From NCBI GenBank assembly GCA_035606435.1, contig DATNFM010000054.1, forward strand, positions 10,070 through 74,069: DNA of 64,000 bases. Direction: 5' to 3'. Shown in pieces: positions 1-8,658 of the stretch. Position 1 is the first letter of the stretch, and each line of letters opens with the position of its first letter. The notes beneath the pieces are model-generated. The model was not told the origin of the DNA, searched no databases, and saw only the letters and a program-made list of their open reading frames with translations. The position numbers and the translations under genes were made by a program. This DNA comes from Chersky-822 sp035606435 (GTDB lineage: Bacteria > Actinomycetota > Actinomycetes > Streptosporangiales > Streptosporangiaceae).

Positions 1-269
1 GTCGGCAGGCCACTGCCGATATCGAGGAACTGGGTTATCCCCTGCTCCGCGCAGTACGTGACCGCGCGGCCGATAAACGCCCGATTCTGGCGGGAGATCC
101 AGACGCTGTCGGGAAACGCCGCCTTCAGCTCATCGCCGAGTTGCCGGTCGACTGCGAAGTTGTCCTTGCCTCCGAGCAGGTAGTCGTAGACCCTGGCGAC
201 GCTGGCGATTCCGGTATCGAGGACAGCTCCGCCCTCATAGCCGGTGTTACTGCTCACGAGAGCGAGCAT
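1..269 (-). CDS. SAM-dependent methyltransferase, DUF574/PF04672 type (3' end off window)
   Basis: Reading leftward from an ATG at 269, the frame is open to the window edge and gives about 89 residues. Around residues 25-37 it shows ARVYDYLLGGKDNFAVDR and then, near the edge, FLDIGSGLPT. The first is the hallmark N-terminus of the actinobacterial S-adenosyl methyltransferase family PF04672 and the second is its SAM-binding glycine motif. The natural substrate of this family is generally unknown. No strong ribosome site precedes the ATG, and a GTG four codons further in is an alternative start. The rest of the gene is outside the window. Confidence 0.85.
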   Translation of the reverse strand, partial: MLALVSSNTGYEGGAVLDTGIASVARVYDYLLGGKDNFAVDRQLGDELKAAFPDSVWISRQNRAFIGRAVTYCAEQGITQFLDIGSGLP

Positions 270-492
270 ATCGGAGAAAACGGTCTTCAGTTCGCCGGAT
301 CCTACCGATCGGTAACCACGGTGCTGACCAGGTAAGACACTCCGGCCTAAGGCTTGCTCAGGCCGAGCAGCTTGCCTAAGCCGTCGGCTAGGGCCAGAGA
401 TAAGGCATACGCCCGATGCGGCGGCGGGGGTCTTACGACGAACCTGGATATTGCCGGACCGAGACTGGCCCGGCAGTACTCAGGAGGTTGCA

Positions 493-705
493 ATGCATCC
501 GGAATTGGCCCACCAGCTGGCCGTCCAGCATGTCAACGACATGCGGGCATCAGCGGCTGCGGCGCGGCGTGCCCGGCAGGCACGCCGCGCCCGGCGCGGC
601 CCGAGCCCGGTCATCACCAGTGCTCGCCCGCCGCAGCCGTGCCCGCAGCCACCCTGCACCGACTTCCCCGCTACCCGTCAGCCGCTTTCGGCCAAGGCCG
701 CCTGA
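493..705 (+). CDS. small conserved actinobacterial protein, 70 aa
   Basis: An ATG at 493 follows an excellent ribosome site (AGGAGG about 5 bases upstream), so this start is preferred over the in-frame ATG at 451. The product begins MHPELAHQLAVQHVNDMRASAAAA. It has a short amphipathic helix followed by an Arg/Ala-rich stretch (ARRARQARRARR) and a Pro-rich tail. Short proteins with this MHPE..Q.A..HV.D...AAA..RR pattern are frequent in actinomycetes and have no known function. The tail may be a poorly conserved extension. A family C repeat begins about 45 bases after the stop. Confidence 0.7.
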   Translation: MHPELAHQLAVQHVNDMRASAAAARRARQARRARRGPSPVITSARPPQPCPQPPCTDFPATRQPLSAKAA

Positions 706-750
706 CAACGGACCTGGCCGCTCGCCGAAGGGGCGCGAGCGCAGGCGAAG

Positions 751-824
751 CCGGAGGCGCGGTGCCGTCTGGACTGACGAGCGCAGTTTGCGAGGAGGGA
801 AGACGGCGCCTAAGAGCGCCGGAG
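751..824 (+). repeat. family C structured repeat, copy C3
   Basis: This block shares a long nearly identical core (GGACTGACGAGCGCAGTTTG onward through CGAGGAGGGAAG) with the repeat at 48670-48745. Its inner arms are GGTGCCGTC and GACGGCGCC. In the 48.7 kb copy they are GGTGCCGCC and GGCGGCGCC, so the T-A pair here replaces a C-G pair there. The copy lies between the small gene at 493-705 and the 3' end of the LuxR gene. It is flanked by further GCGCCGGAGG-rich sequence. Confidence 0.8.
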
Positions 825-875
825 GCTCTCGCCAAAGGCGCGCAGCGCCGGAGGCGACAAGCTGACACAGCTAAC

Positions 876-3842
876 TCAGAGGCCGTCGCGATAGGCAATC
901 GCGGCGGCCTCCGTCCTGCTTCCGGCCTTCAGCTTCGCGAGGATGTTGGACACGTGCACGCTGGCCGTCTTCGGCGAGATGAACAGCTCGGAGCCGATCT
1001 CCCTGTTGCTATGGCCGGCGGCCAGCAGCTTCAGCACCTCAAGCTCCCGCTCGGTCAGGCCCGACAGCGGGCTGCCGCCTGCGGCGCCGGACTGACCGGG
1101 CCCGTCACTGGCCGGGCCCGCGATCCTCGCCCGGCGCCCCAGATCACTCAGCGCCGCCAGGAGCGGCGCGGCCCTCAGGTTCTTCGCGGTCGCGGTCGCC
1201 AGCAGCAACTCTTCGCGGGCCGCTGCCCGGTCACCAGCTTCGGCCAGAGCCTCGGCCAGCCGCCAGCGCGACCTCGCGGTCTCGTACACGAATCCCGGCG
1301 CGAACGCGTCGACGACGCCGCGCCAGGCGGCCGGATCGTTCGCCCCGCTGACCCGGCTCCATTCCGCTTCCGCCCTGGCCAGCCAGCCGCGGCCGTCCAC
1401 ACCCAGCGTGAATCCCTGCGAACTGCGGTAGGCACCGCCCGTGCGGGCGATCTCGACCAGATCGCGCGCCTGGTCCACGGCCCTGTGCGCGGTCATGGCG
1501 TCGCCACCCGCCCGGCACACTGCCGCCTGATCGGCCAGCGCGCTCAGCCCGATGGCGGCGACTCTGATGGCCTCCGGGCCGATCTCGCCGTCGCCGAATG
1601 CCTTCATCACCCGAACGGTCGCCAGCACCTCGGTGACCGCGGTGGTGGTGTCGCCGCGCCAGAGCGCCTGCTCGGCGAGCAGACCGCGGGTGATGTACTC
1701 GACGAACGAGTCCCGGCGGAACATGGGCTCGAGCCAGCGGCGTCGCTCCTCGACCGACGGCAACCCGCGCGCGACGGTGACGAATAGCGACATCGCCGAC
1801 AGGCGGGCTTCGGCTGGATTGGCGACGCGCACCGCAAACCCATCGGCGATCTCCTGCGCGTGGTCCCACCGGCCGTCGGCGAAATGCGCCAGGTAATGCA
1901 CGTACTGCAGGTCGATGCCGTACTGGGCCAGCCCCAGGCCAGCGCCCTCGGCGGTCGCGGCGCCCTCATGCGCCCGGCGGGCCGCGGCGACCAGGTCACC
2001 TTGCTCAAGCTGCAGCCGGGCGAGCTGGAACGTGGCCCGCAGCTGAACCCCGAGCACCTTAGCTTCGATCGCTTGCTCGTGGGCGGTGTTGAGCTGCTCG
2101 GCGGCGGCTTCGATCTTGCCTGACCGCTCACTGATCAGCCCGAGCGTGACCAAAGCGTCCGCCTCGACCCACGGAGCGGCGGCCGCTCGGGCGGCCTCCC
2201 TGGCCTGCTCCGCACGCAACCTGGCCGGCTCGGTACTCGACAGGCCGAGCAACGCCCGCGCATGCGTGGCCAGGGCCCTGGCGTACTCCCAGGTCGGCGG
2301 GTCGGCAGGCAGTGCGTCCACCGCTGCCTGCGCGATCTCGGCCGCCGCGTCTTCCTCGCCAAGATCATTGAGGAAATAGCTGAGCCGCTCGGAAATCCGG
2401 CTCAGCAGGATCTGGTCGCCACTGTCACGGATATAGGGAAGAGTGCGCCTCAACTGGGCGACCGCTCGCGCTAGGTCGCCGCCATCGGCGGCACTGATGG
2501 CCGACCGGTAGGCGAGCTTGCCCCGGCCGATGCCGCCGAGCTTCTTGGGATCGCTTACCCGGTCCCACAGCGACAGCGCAAGGTCGTAGTGCCGGTGCGC
2601 TTCGGCGGGCGCGGCGAGTTTCTCGGCCTCGCGGCCGGCCCGGATCGAGGCGGTGAACGCCGTCGGGACGTCATGGCTCGCCAGCGCGTGGTGGGCCAAT
2701 TCGGCCGCAGTCCCGGGGACGTCGGCGAGCCTGTGATCGTCGGCCAGCAGCTCAGCCAGCCGGCCGTGCAACCTGGTGCGCTCACCTGGGAGCAGGTCGG
2801 CGTAGACGGCCTCGCGGACCAGCGCGTGCCGGAACGAATAGCCCTGCTCACCGTCGGGCACCAGCAACTGGTTGGCGACCGCTTCCCTGACGGCGCTGTC
2901 GTAGACCGGCGCGTCGAGACCGGAGGCCCGCCTGACCAGCTCGTCGTCGACCCGGCGGCCGGCGACGGCGGCCGTGCGCAACACCTGCTGGGCCTGCGCA
3001 GACAGCCGCTCTACCCTGGCGAGCAGCAAGTCAGCTAGGCCAGCCGGCAGGTAAGAGCCGTCGGCGGAGGCTTCCAGCAGCTCCTCTGCGTAGTAGGCGT
3101 TGCCTTCGGCCCGCGTGATCATCTGATCGATAGCGCGCGCTTCGAGCGGCTTCGAGGACAAGCTGGAGAGCAACGTCGCCATGGCCGAGGAACTGAGCGG
3201 CCCGAGCTCGATCGACGTCACGTCAGGGAGCCGCTGCAGCTCGGCGATCAGCGGGCGGAGCGGGTGCCGTCGATGCAGGTCGTCGCTGCGATAGGTAGCG
3301 ATCAGGGCCAGCCGCTCGTTGTGCAGCATCCGGCTGAGGAAATTGACCAGGTCACGGGTGGACTGGTCGGCCCAGTGCAAGTCTTCGAGTACCAGCAGAA
3401 CCGGCGCCACGCCGGCCAGCTCGGTCAGCAGCCCGAGCACCGCCCCGAACAGCTGCTGCTGCACCAGGCCAGGAAGGTCTCCACCGGCCGGCTGGCTGTC
3501 GTCCCGGTCAGGGAGCAGCCGCGACAGCACCGGACGAGCGGCCAGCGCGTCGAGCAAGGCCCCACCCGGTGACGGTCGGTTCGTCGCGTCCCTCAGCGCG
3601 TCCGCCAGCGGGAGATAAGGCACCGCGTCGCCAAGTTCGGCGCACCGGCCGGACAGCACGGTGAAACCCCGGTCACGCGCCCGCGCGGCCAGCTCGGTGA
3701 CCAGACGGGTCTTGCCCACGCCAGCGTCCCCGCTGATGAGCGTGACGACAGGCTGCCCGGCCGCGGCTGTATCCAGCAGCGCGAGCAGCTGGCTGAGCTC
3801 GGCATCCCTGCCGACCAGCCGGTTACCTGTCAAGGGAAACAC
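876..3842 (-). CDS. LuxR-family regulator of the large ATP-binding (LAL) type
   Basis: A protein of about 988 residues. The N-terminus reads NRLVGRDAELSQLLALLD, followed by a P-loop (SGDAGVGKT, near residue 38) and a Walker B-like segment (VLLVLEDLHWAD). This is an AAA/MalT-like signalling ATPase. A long TPR-like helical middle follows, and the last 65 residues are a LuxR DNA-binding domain (LTERELEVLKLLAAGHSNREIG, then SPKTASVHVSNILAKL). The frame is open further upstream to an ATG at 3944, but homology begins at NRLVGRDAEL. I therefore favour GTG 3842 (a second GTG at 3845 and a TTG at 3833 are also possible). It is divergent from the MFS gene at 4030 and may control it. The inducer is unknown. 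Confidence 0.88.
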   Translation of the reverse strand: MFPLTGNRLVGRDAELSQLLALLDTAAAGQPVVTLISGDAGVGKTRLVTELAARARDRGFTVLSGRCAELGDAVPYLPLADALRDATNRPSPGGALLDALAARPVLSRLLPDRDDSQPAGGDLPGLVQQQLFGAVLGLLTELAGVAPVLLVLEDLHWADQSTRDLVNFLSRMLHNERLALIATYRSDDLHRRHPLRPLIAELQRLPDVTSIELGPLSSSAMATLLSSLSSKPLEARAIDQMITRAEGNAYYAEELLEASADGSYLPAGLADLLLARVERLSAQAQQVLRTAAVAGRRVDDELVRRASGLDAPVYDSAVREAVANQLLVPDGEQGYSFRHALVREAVYADLLPGERTRLHGRLAELLADDHRLADVPGTAAELAHHALASHDVPTAFTASIRAGREAEKLAAPAEAHRHYDLALSLWDRVSDPKKLGGIGRGKLAYRSAISAADGGDLARAVAQLRRTLPYIRDSGDQILLSRISERLSYFLNDLGEEDAAAEIAQAAVDALPADPPTWEYARALATHARALLGLSSTEPARLRAEQAREAARAAAAPWVEADALVTLGLISERSGKIEAAAEQLNTAHEQAIEAKVLGVQLRATFQLARLQLEQGDLVAAARRAHEGAATAEGAGLGLAQYGIDLQYVHYLAHFADGRWDHAQEIADGFAVRVANPAEARLSAMSLFVTVARGLPSVEERRRWLEPMFRRDSFVEYITRGLLAEQALWRGDTTTAVTEVLATVRVMKAFGDGEIGPEAIRVAAIGLSALADQAAVCRAGGDAMTAHRAVDQARDLVEIARTGGAYRSSQGFTLGVDGRGWLARAEAEWSRVSGANDPAAWRGVVDAFAPGFVYETARSRWRLAEALAEAGDRAAAREELLLATATAKNLRAAPLLAALSDLGRRARIAGPASDGPGQSGAAGGSPLSGLTERELEVLKLLAAGHSNREIGSELFISPKTASVHVSNILAKLKAGSRTEAAAIAYRDGL

Positions 3843-4029
3843 CACTCCAGTATCACAGCAAGCACTGACACGCGGACCGCATGAAGCGGCCCGGTAATGG
3901 TTGATTGGGGAGATCCTGGCCGACGCGCCAGGCAGCCCGGTCACGTTACGCCGACCGGGACTGCTAACACAACGTTTTTGTCTGCTGTGGCCGGGCTGGC
4001 AAGATTCGCTGACAGTGGTGGCTGGCAGA

Positions 4030-5505
4030 ATGCCGGATGTGCCACGTTCTAATCGGGGGATTTACCGTGGGCTGCCGCGCGAAGTAGCGATCCTGAGCGC
4101 AGTCTCGTTCACGGTCGCACTTGGCTACGGGATCGTCGCACCGAGCATTCCGGCGTTCGCCAGAGGGTTCGGCGTCAGTGCGGCTGCGGCGGCGAGCGTG
4201 ATCAGCGCCTTCGCCTTGATGCGGGTGGCGGGAGCGCTGCCCGCCGGGCGGCTTGCGGACCGGTTCGGCGAGCGACGCACGATGGCCGTCGGGATCGGGA
4301 TCGTCGCGGTCAGCAGCCTGGTGGCCGGGCTGTCGCACTCCTTCGTCCAGCTCATCGTGCTGCGCGGCGTCGGCGGGGTGGGCTCGGCGATGTTCAGCGT
4401 CGGCGCCCAGACCTTGCTGCTGCGCACGGTGCGGTCCGACCAGCGAGGCCGGGCGAGCGGCCTGTACACGGGCGCATTCCTGCTGGGCAGCATCAGCGGC
4501 CCGGCGATCGGCGGGCTGGTGGCGGCGTGGTCGCTGCGGGCGCCGTTCTTCATCTACGGCGTCATGCTGGCCATTCCGACCGCCATCGCCTTCGCCGTCC
4601 TCCGGGACAAACCCGCGCAGGCCGACGACGCGGACGCTCCAGTCCAGGACGTGCCAGCGGCAGACGGCGTGCTGACCGGTGGCCAGGTCGCCGACACGCC
4701 GGTCCAGGCCGGCCCGGGACAACGTCCCGGCATGCTCGCTGGCCTCGGCAATGTGCTGCGCAGCCGGGCCTACCAGGCCGCCGCCGCAGCTAATCTCGCC
4801 GACGGTTTCGCCGTGCTCGGCGTGCGGAGCGCGATCGTGCCGCTGTTCGTCCGGGACGTCCTGCACAAGTCGCCGACCTGGACGGGCATCGGCTTCGGCG
4901 TCGTCGCCGCCCTGAACGCGGCGATGCTGCTCCCGGCGGGCCGAGTCGCCGACACGATCGGCCGACGGCCGGTGATCGTGGGCGGCTGCCTGCTGTCGGG
5001 CGCCGGCATGATCCTGCTGGCGTTCGTGCCCGGGGTCGGCGGGTTCCTGGCCGCCATGGCCGCGCTCGGGCTCGGTTCCGGCATGCTCGACGTCGCTCCG
5101 GCCGCCATGATCGGCGACCTCCTGGGCAAGTCAACCCCAGCCAGGCAGGAGAGCACCTCTAGGGAAGGCGACCGGCCCGGAAATAGTGAAGGTCAGCCGG
5201 CTGGCGGGGCCCGCGAGCAGCGGGTTGGCGGGACTGTGGTCGCGTCGTATCAGATGGCTGGTGATGTGGGGGCGGTGACCGGGCCGATCGCGGTCGGGTT
5301 CCTGGTTGACTCGGTTTCTTACGGAGCCGCGTTCATTCTGGCGGCGGCGATCCTCGGGCTGGCGGCCTGCGTCGGGCTGGCGGCACCGGAAACCAGGAAG
5401 CTCGCTCGCGGCGGCCGGCCTGCCGCGCCTCCTGGGCCTCCTTCGGCCGAGCAGATCGACCCATGCGACGACCCGTGCGATCCCTGCCCGAGCCAGCAGC
5501 GCTGA
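4030..5505 (+). CDS. MFS drug-type efflux transporter
   Basis: A 491-residue membrane protein with 12 hydrophobic segments. The major facilitator signature is RLADRFGERRT in the first half (loop 2-3) and GRVADTIGRRPV in the second. ATG 4030 gives a short cytoplasmic N-terminus (MPDVPRSNRG) before the first membrane helix, so the longer reading frame from 3901 is unlikely to be the start. It is divergent from the LuxR/LAL gene. Around 5140-5235 the loop between GDLLGK and VVASYQMAGDVG carries about 30 extra Gly/Glu/Arg-rich residues not expected in the family. A second spacer near residues 200-235 is Asp/Ala/Gly-rich. The substrate cannot be told from sequence. Confidence 0.9.
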   Translation: MPDVPRSNRGIYRGLPREVAILSAVSFTVALGYGIVAPSIPAFARGFGVSAAAAASVISAFALMRVAGALPAGRLADRFGERRTMAVGIGIVAVSSLVAGLSHSFVQLIVLRGVGGVGSAMFSVGAQTLLLRTVRSDQRGRASGLYTGAFLLGSISGPAIGGLVAAWSLRAPFFIYGVMLAIPTAIAFAVLRDKPAQADDADAPVQDVPAADGVLTGGQVADTPVQAGPGQRPGMLAGLGNVLRSRAYQAAAAANLADGFAVLGVRSAIVPLFVRDVLHKSPTWTGIGFGVVAALNAAMLLPAGRVADTIGRRPVIVGGCLLSGAGMILLAFVPGVGGFLAAMAALGLGSGMLDVAPAAMIGDLLGKSTPARQESTSREGDRPGNSEGQPAGGAREQRVGGTVVASYQMAGDVGAVTGPIAVGFLVDSVSYGAAFILAAAILGLAACVGLAAPETRKLARGGRPAAPPGPPSAEQIDPCDDPCDPCPSQQR

Positions 5506-5578
5506 TTGCTAGCCACAGCGTCCGGAAATGGACTATCTGCCCGATTTGCCGTTCGGTCGACACGCTTGGACTTAGGCA

Positions 5579-5730
5579 CTTGCCACGGATTTCTGCGTCT
5601 TACCACGGATTCTGAACTCACATAATGGTCCAAATTAGTACATAATTTGTCTAGAATCCGTGGTAAGACGGCGGGATCCGTGGTAAGACGGCGGGATCCG
5701 TGGTAAGTGGTCATAGATCGTGGTAAGTGG
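5579..5730. repeat. 20-bp-period array in a convergent intergenic region
   Basis: The word ATCCGTGGTAAG occurs at about 5656, 5676 and 5696, with a shortened copy (GATCGTGGTAAG) at 5716, a spacing of 20-21 bases. Two inverted copies (CTTGCCACGGAT at 5579 and CTTACCACGGAT at 5599) are also 20 bases apart. An A+T-rich segment (5611-5654) lies between the two groups, so the array can fold into several alternative long hairpins. It separates the 3' ends of the MFS gene and the TetR gene, which fits a bidirectional terminator, but the tandem design is unusual. Confidence 0.85.
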
Positions 5731-5757
5731 GCCGTGGAACTGAGGAGGTGGGCCGCT

Positions 5758-6606
5758 TTAAGGCGCTGCTGGGTGGCCTGGACGGTCCAGGAGGGCGGTT
5801 AGGGCGGAGGTCAGGACGGTCCGGATGTTGGCGATGGAAAGGTGCTGGTCGCTGCTTAGCAGGTGGAAGGACTCGAACGAGCAGAGCACGTCGGCGGCGG
5901 CCAGCACAGCCGCACCGCCAGCAACCGCACCGCCAGCAACCGCACCGCGACCGCCCGCGCTAGGCCCGTCACTCCGGCTTTGCCGGTTACGCGCGCCCTG
6001 GTCGTCGACCGCATCCGTCCCGACCACCTCTTCGGCTACGCCGGCCCGTTCGGCTACGTCGGCTTTTGCGGGTGGACTGGCCTCGGGGGCGGGGTTCAGT
6101 TCGGGGGCGAACAGGTCGGCTACCTGGGCTCGGAGGATGGCCCGGTTCTTTGTCAGCTCGGCCGCGAGGACGTGGGCGAACGGGGCGTTGAGGCGGGAGA
6201 CCTGGGCCACCTGGCCGAGGGCCACGAACAGCCTTAGCCGCTGGCTGACCAGGGCCTCGATCCGGTCCGCCAGTGGCGCCGCGCGGTCGATGTCGATCGG
6301 GACGAGCGGCCTGGCCCGCAGCTCGGCTCGGCAGATTGCCTCGCGGCACAGGTCTTCGAAGTCGTCGAAATACCTGAACAGGGATCGGTGCGACAGCCCC
6401 GCCCGGTCGGCGATCTCGGCGGTGCTCGGCCGCAGATTGGATTCGCCGTACAGGTCGAGCAGCGCGTCGACGACGGCCATCCGGTTGCGGTCGCGGCGCA
6501 GCCGCCGGCCATCACCAGCGGAATCGACACCCGGCGGATCGACACCCGGCGGATCGACACCCGGCGGATCGACACCCGGCGGGTCGACACCCGACTGCCC
6601 GCTCAT
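5758..6606 (-). CDS. TetR-family regulator with VDPPG-repeat N-terminus
   Basis: A 282-residue protein. Residues 7-27 are five tandem VDPPG/VDSAG units, encoded by a 15-bp DNA repeat at about 6521-6595. A TetR DNA-binding domain follows (LRPSTAEIADRAGLSHRSLFRYF). The C-terminal ligand-binding half ends with a second low-complexity expansion (GGAVAGGAVAGGA). It starts 4 bases after the MDMPI gene stop, as the last gene of a three-gene leftward operon (DsbA-like, MDMPI, TetR), so it probably regulates this operon. No operator was identified. Confidence 0.85.
   Translation of the reverse strand: MSGQSGVDPPGVDPPGVDPPGVDPPGVDSAGDGRRLRRDRNRMAVVDALLDLYGESNLRPSTAEIADRAGLSHRSLFRYFDDFEDLCREAICRAELRARPLVPIDIDRAAPLADRIEALVSQRLRLFVALGQVAQVSRLNAPFAHVLAAELTKNRAILRAQVADLFAPELNPAPEASPPAKADVAERAGVAEEVVGTDAVDDQGARNRQSRSDGPSAGGRGAVAGGAVAGGAAVLAAADVLCSFESFHLLSSDQHLSIANIRTVLTSALTALLDRPGHPAAP
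6521..6595. repeat. 15-bp tandem repeat coding VDPPG
   Basis: Five near-perfect units of GGATCGACACCCGGC lie at the 5' end of the TetR gene. The unit is a whole number of codons, so copy number can vary without breaking the frame. Confidence 0.9.
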
Positions 6607-6610
6607 CCGG

Positions 6611-7462
6611 CTAGATCGTGAACGCGAAATTGGACGCCAGCCGACGGGCGAGGTCGATGTCGCCGTCGAGCTTGATCTGCCCGGGCGAGGTTTCCGGGTC
6701 TTGGCGCCCGCCGGCCAGCCGCAGGAACAGCGACGACGACAGCGTGATCATCGCGGTCGGCTCGCCGTCGAGCGCGTCGGTCACCCGGGCGCGGCCCTCG
6801 ACGATCACGTGCAGGTCGCGCTCGATCGGGCCGGTGAGCCTGATCAGGACCGCGCTGCCGTCCGGCGCCCGGCCGAGCTTGCCGATGATGTAGCCGAGCG
6901 CACCGGTGACCTCGTCCAGCGACCGCTCGGCGGCAGCGCCGGACTCGTGACCCGGCCGGCCGACGGCGGACCTGATGTCCTGCTCGTGCATCCAGCAGTC
7001 GAAGACCCTGATCTGCATGAACCTGGCGTAGGTTCCAGGTCCGGCTGGAGTCCAGGACGGAGCGTAGAAATCCCCGGCCGACATCGCGCGCAGGCTGGTC
7101 AGCCGCTCGGCCGTGATCCGGTTGAACTCGGCCAGCAACTCCTGATGCGACAGGCTGCGCAGGGAGACGACCCACGCCTCGTTGACCTTGCCGATGTCGT
7201 TGCGCACATGTTCGAAGCCGTGGGCATCGTCCGGCACGGGCGGCAGGTTCTTCCCCGACAGCGAGTACTCGGTGCCGACCATGTGAGCGAGCACGTCGTG
7301 GACGTCCCAGCCGGGCAGCACCGTGGCCGACCAATCCTCGGCCGGCAGGTCAGTGAGCAGCTCGGTGATCGACGACCATTCCGCACCGAGCAGGTCGATC
7401 AGGCGATCCTTGTCGACACCCTGCTGGTCGACGTCGGCCCCCATGGCAGTTGCGTCAGTCAC
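6611..7462 (-). CDS. mycothiol-dependent maleylpyruvate isomerase-fold protein (MDMPI/DinB-like)
   Basis: A 283-residue protein with the actinobacterial maleylpyruvate-isomerase-family layout. An N-terminal DinB-like helical bundle contains LPGWDVHDVLAHMVGTEY (first metal-ligand histidine). A middle segment reads RVFDCWMHEQDIRSAVGRPG (further His/Asp ligands). The C-terminal domain is SCP2-like (LFLRLAGGRQDP...KLDGDIDLARRL). Family members bind a divalent metal and use mycothiol as cofactor. The true substrate is unknown. It overlaps the upstream DsbA-like gene by 4 bases and is followed by the TetR gene, so the three are co-translated. Confidence 0.88.
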   Translation of the reverse strand: MTDATAMGADVDQQGVDKDRLIDLLGAEWSSITELLTDLPAEDWSATVLPGWDVHDVLAHMVGTEYSLSGKNLPPVPDDAHGFEHVRNDIGKVNEAWVVSLRSLSHQELLAEFNRITAERLTSLRAMSAGDFYAPSWTPAGPGTYARFMQIRVFDCWMHEQDIRSAVGRPGHESGAAAERSLDEVTGALGYIIGKLGRAPDGSAVLIRLTGPIERDLHVIVEGRARVTDALDGEPTAMITLSSSLFLRLAGGRQDPETSPGQIKLDGDIDLARRLASNFAFTI

Positions 7463-8238
7463 GACGGCTCCGTTCGGTTCGGGTGCGGACCAGCGGCCGT
7501 TCCAGCGGCCTTCGGATCGGCCTCCCCGAAATCGACCACCTTACCCCGGTTAATACTGAGCCAGTCGCGGCCGCGCAGGTACGGCTGGAACGACCTCGTG
7601 ATGTCCTCGAGATCGGACAGGCTCTTCGGCCTCTGCAACTCATACACATGCGGGAACCCGGTCCAGGCCACCACCGCGTCCCAGAGCCTGGTCGCCGCCT
7701 CCCCGCGCGGCGGATCGATGAGCACCGGCCCGAACAGGCACTGGCCGTCGGGGAAGAACAGTGTCGGCACCCCGAAGCCGCCCGCCTCGATGACCCGGCG
7801 GTGCTCGGCCAGCACCTCGTCCCCGGTGCTCGGATCGGCGATCGCTCGGTCGACCAGCTCGGGATCGTGACCGAGCCGCGCGATGATCTGCTTAGCGACC
7901 TCGCGGTCGTGCGGCTTGCCGCCTTCTTCGTGCAGTTCTCGCCCGGCGGCGGCGTACCAGGCGTCCAGCTGGTCCATGCCCTGACGGCGCAGCAGCGCGC
8001 CGATCCGCATCAGCGACCAGCCGTACGTCCACTCGCGCTCCCACGGGTGCTTCTTGCCCTCGACCCAGTTGACCTCTTCGAGGCTGAAGAACCGCCAGTT
8101 CACGGTCAGTCCGGTCTGATCGCGGACCTCGCGGATCCACAGCGACGTCTGATACGCGTACGGGCACATCAGGTCGAAATGGAAGTCGACCGAGGCCGGG
8201 CGGCCATCGGCGGGTCCAGCGGCGGGGACAGGGCTCAT
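7459..8238 (-). CDS. DsbA-fold protein resembling mycothiol-dependent nitroreductase Rv2466c
   Basis: A 259-residue protein of the DsbA/FrnE type: FHFDLMCPYAYQTSLWIREV near the N-terminus, a helical insertion, then a cis-Pro loop (GGFGVPTLFF) and a thioredoxin-like C-terminal part. In Rv2466c-type enzymes the active site is CPWC. Here it is CPYA (Cys25), so only the nucleophilic cysteine is kept, suiting a monothiol mechanism with mycothiol rather than disulfide exchange. Its partner gene is a mycothiol-type MDMPI protein (4-base overlap). The last 20 residues (after VVDFGEADPK) are Ala/Pro-rich and probably disordered. Confidence 0.8.
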   Translation of the reverse strand: MSPVPAAGPADGRPASVDFHFDLMCPYAYQTSLWIREVRDQTGLTVNWRFFSLEEVNWVEGKKHPWEREWTYGWSLMRIGALLRRQGMDQLDAWYAAAGRELHEEGGKPHDREVAKQIIARLGHDPELVDRAIADPSTGDEVLAEHRRVIEAGGFGVPTLFFPDGQCLFGPVLIDPPRGEAATRLWDAVVAWTGFPHVYELQRPKSLSDLEDITRSFQPYLRGRDWLSINRGKVVDFGEADPKAAGTAAGPHPNRTEPS

Positions 8239-8311
8239 TTCGGCAACGTAACTCTTGACAGCCGCTATGACAAGACTGGCCCCCGCCCCGGCCTGGGTGA
8301 CCGGCCCCGAG

Positions 8312-8635
8312 CTAGATGAACTCCTCGAACTCAGCCATCAGCGCGGACTTGGACTTGGCACCGATCACCTGCTTGACCACCTGCCCGCCCGAGAACAACT
8401 CGATCGTCGGCGCCATCATGATCCCGTAGCGCTGAACGACCTGCGGATTCTCGTCGATGTTGAGCTTCACCACGTCCAGGCGATCGGCGTTCTCGGCCGC
8501 GATCTCCGCGAGCACCGGCCCGACCATGCGACACGGGCCGCACCACGGCGCCCAGTACTCCACGATGACCGGCCGCGGGCTGGACACGACCTCAGCATCG
8601 AAATCGGAGTCGGTCACGGACTTGAGTGCGTCCAA
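8312..8635 (-). CDS. trxA: thioredoxin
   Basis: A 107-residue thioredoxin of normal length with active site WCGPC at Cys32 and Cys35. Both the buried Asp-equivalent region and the cis-Pro (MMAPTIELF) are present. It catalyses dithiol-disulfide exchange in the cytoplasm, usually with thioredoxin reductase, which is not in this window. It lies 23 bases downstream of the MerR gene on the same strand, so both are probably transcribed from the MerR-type promoter at 9090-9120. A GGAGAAAG-type ribosome site precedes the ATG. Confidence 0.95.
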   Translation of the reverse strand: MDALKSVTDSDFDAEVVSSPRPVIVEYWAPWCGPCRMVGPVLAEIAAENADRLDVVKLNIDENPQVVQRYGIMMAPTIELFSGGQVVKQVIGAKSKSALMAEFEEFI

Positions 8636-8658
8636 GGTAGCTTTCTCCTTCCAGATCT

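Noticed and set aside
354..1787. Long open frame (477 codons) on the plus strand
   Set aside because: It is antisense to the LuxR/LAL gene; the product is Arg/Gly/Pro-rich without any domain, as expected of a high-G+C shadow frame.
5579..5730. CRISPR array
   Set aside because: The units are 12-13 bases with 7-8-base gaps that are themselves repeated, and inverted copies are present. There are no 25-40-base repeats with unique spacers and no cas genes.
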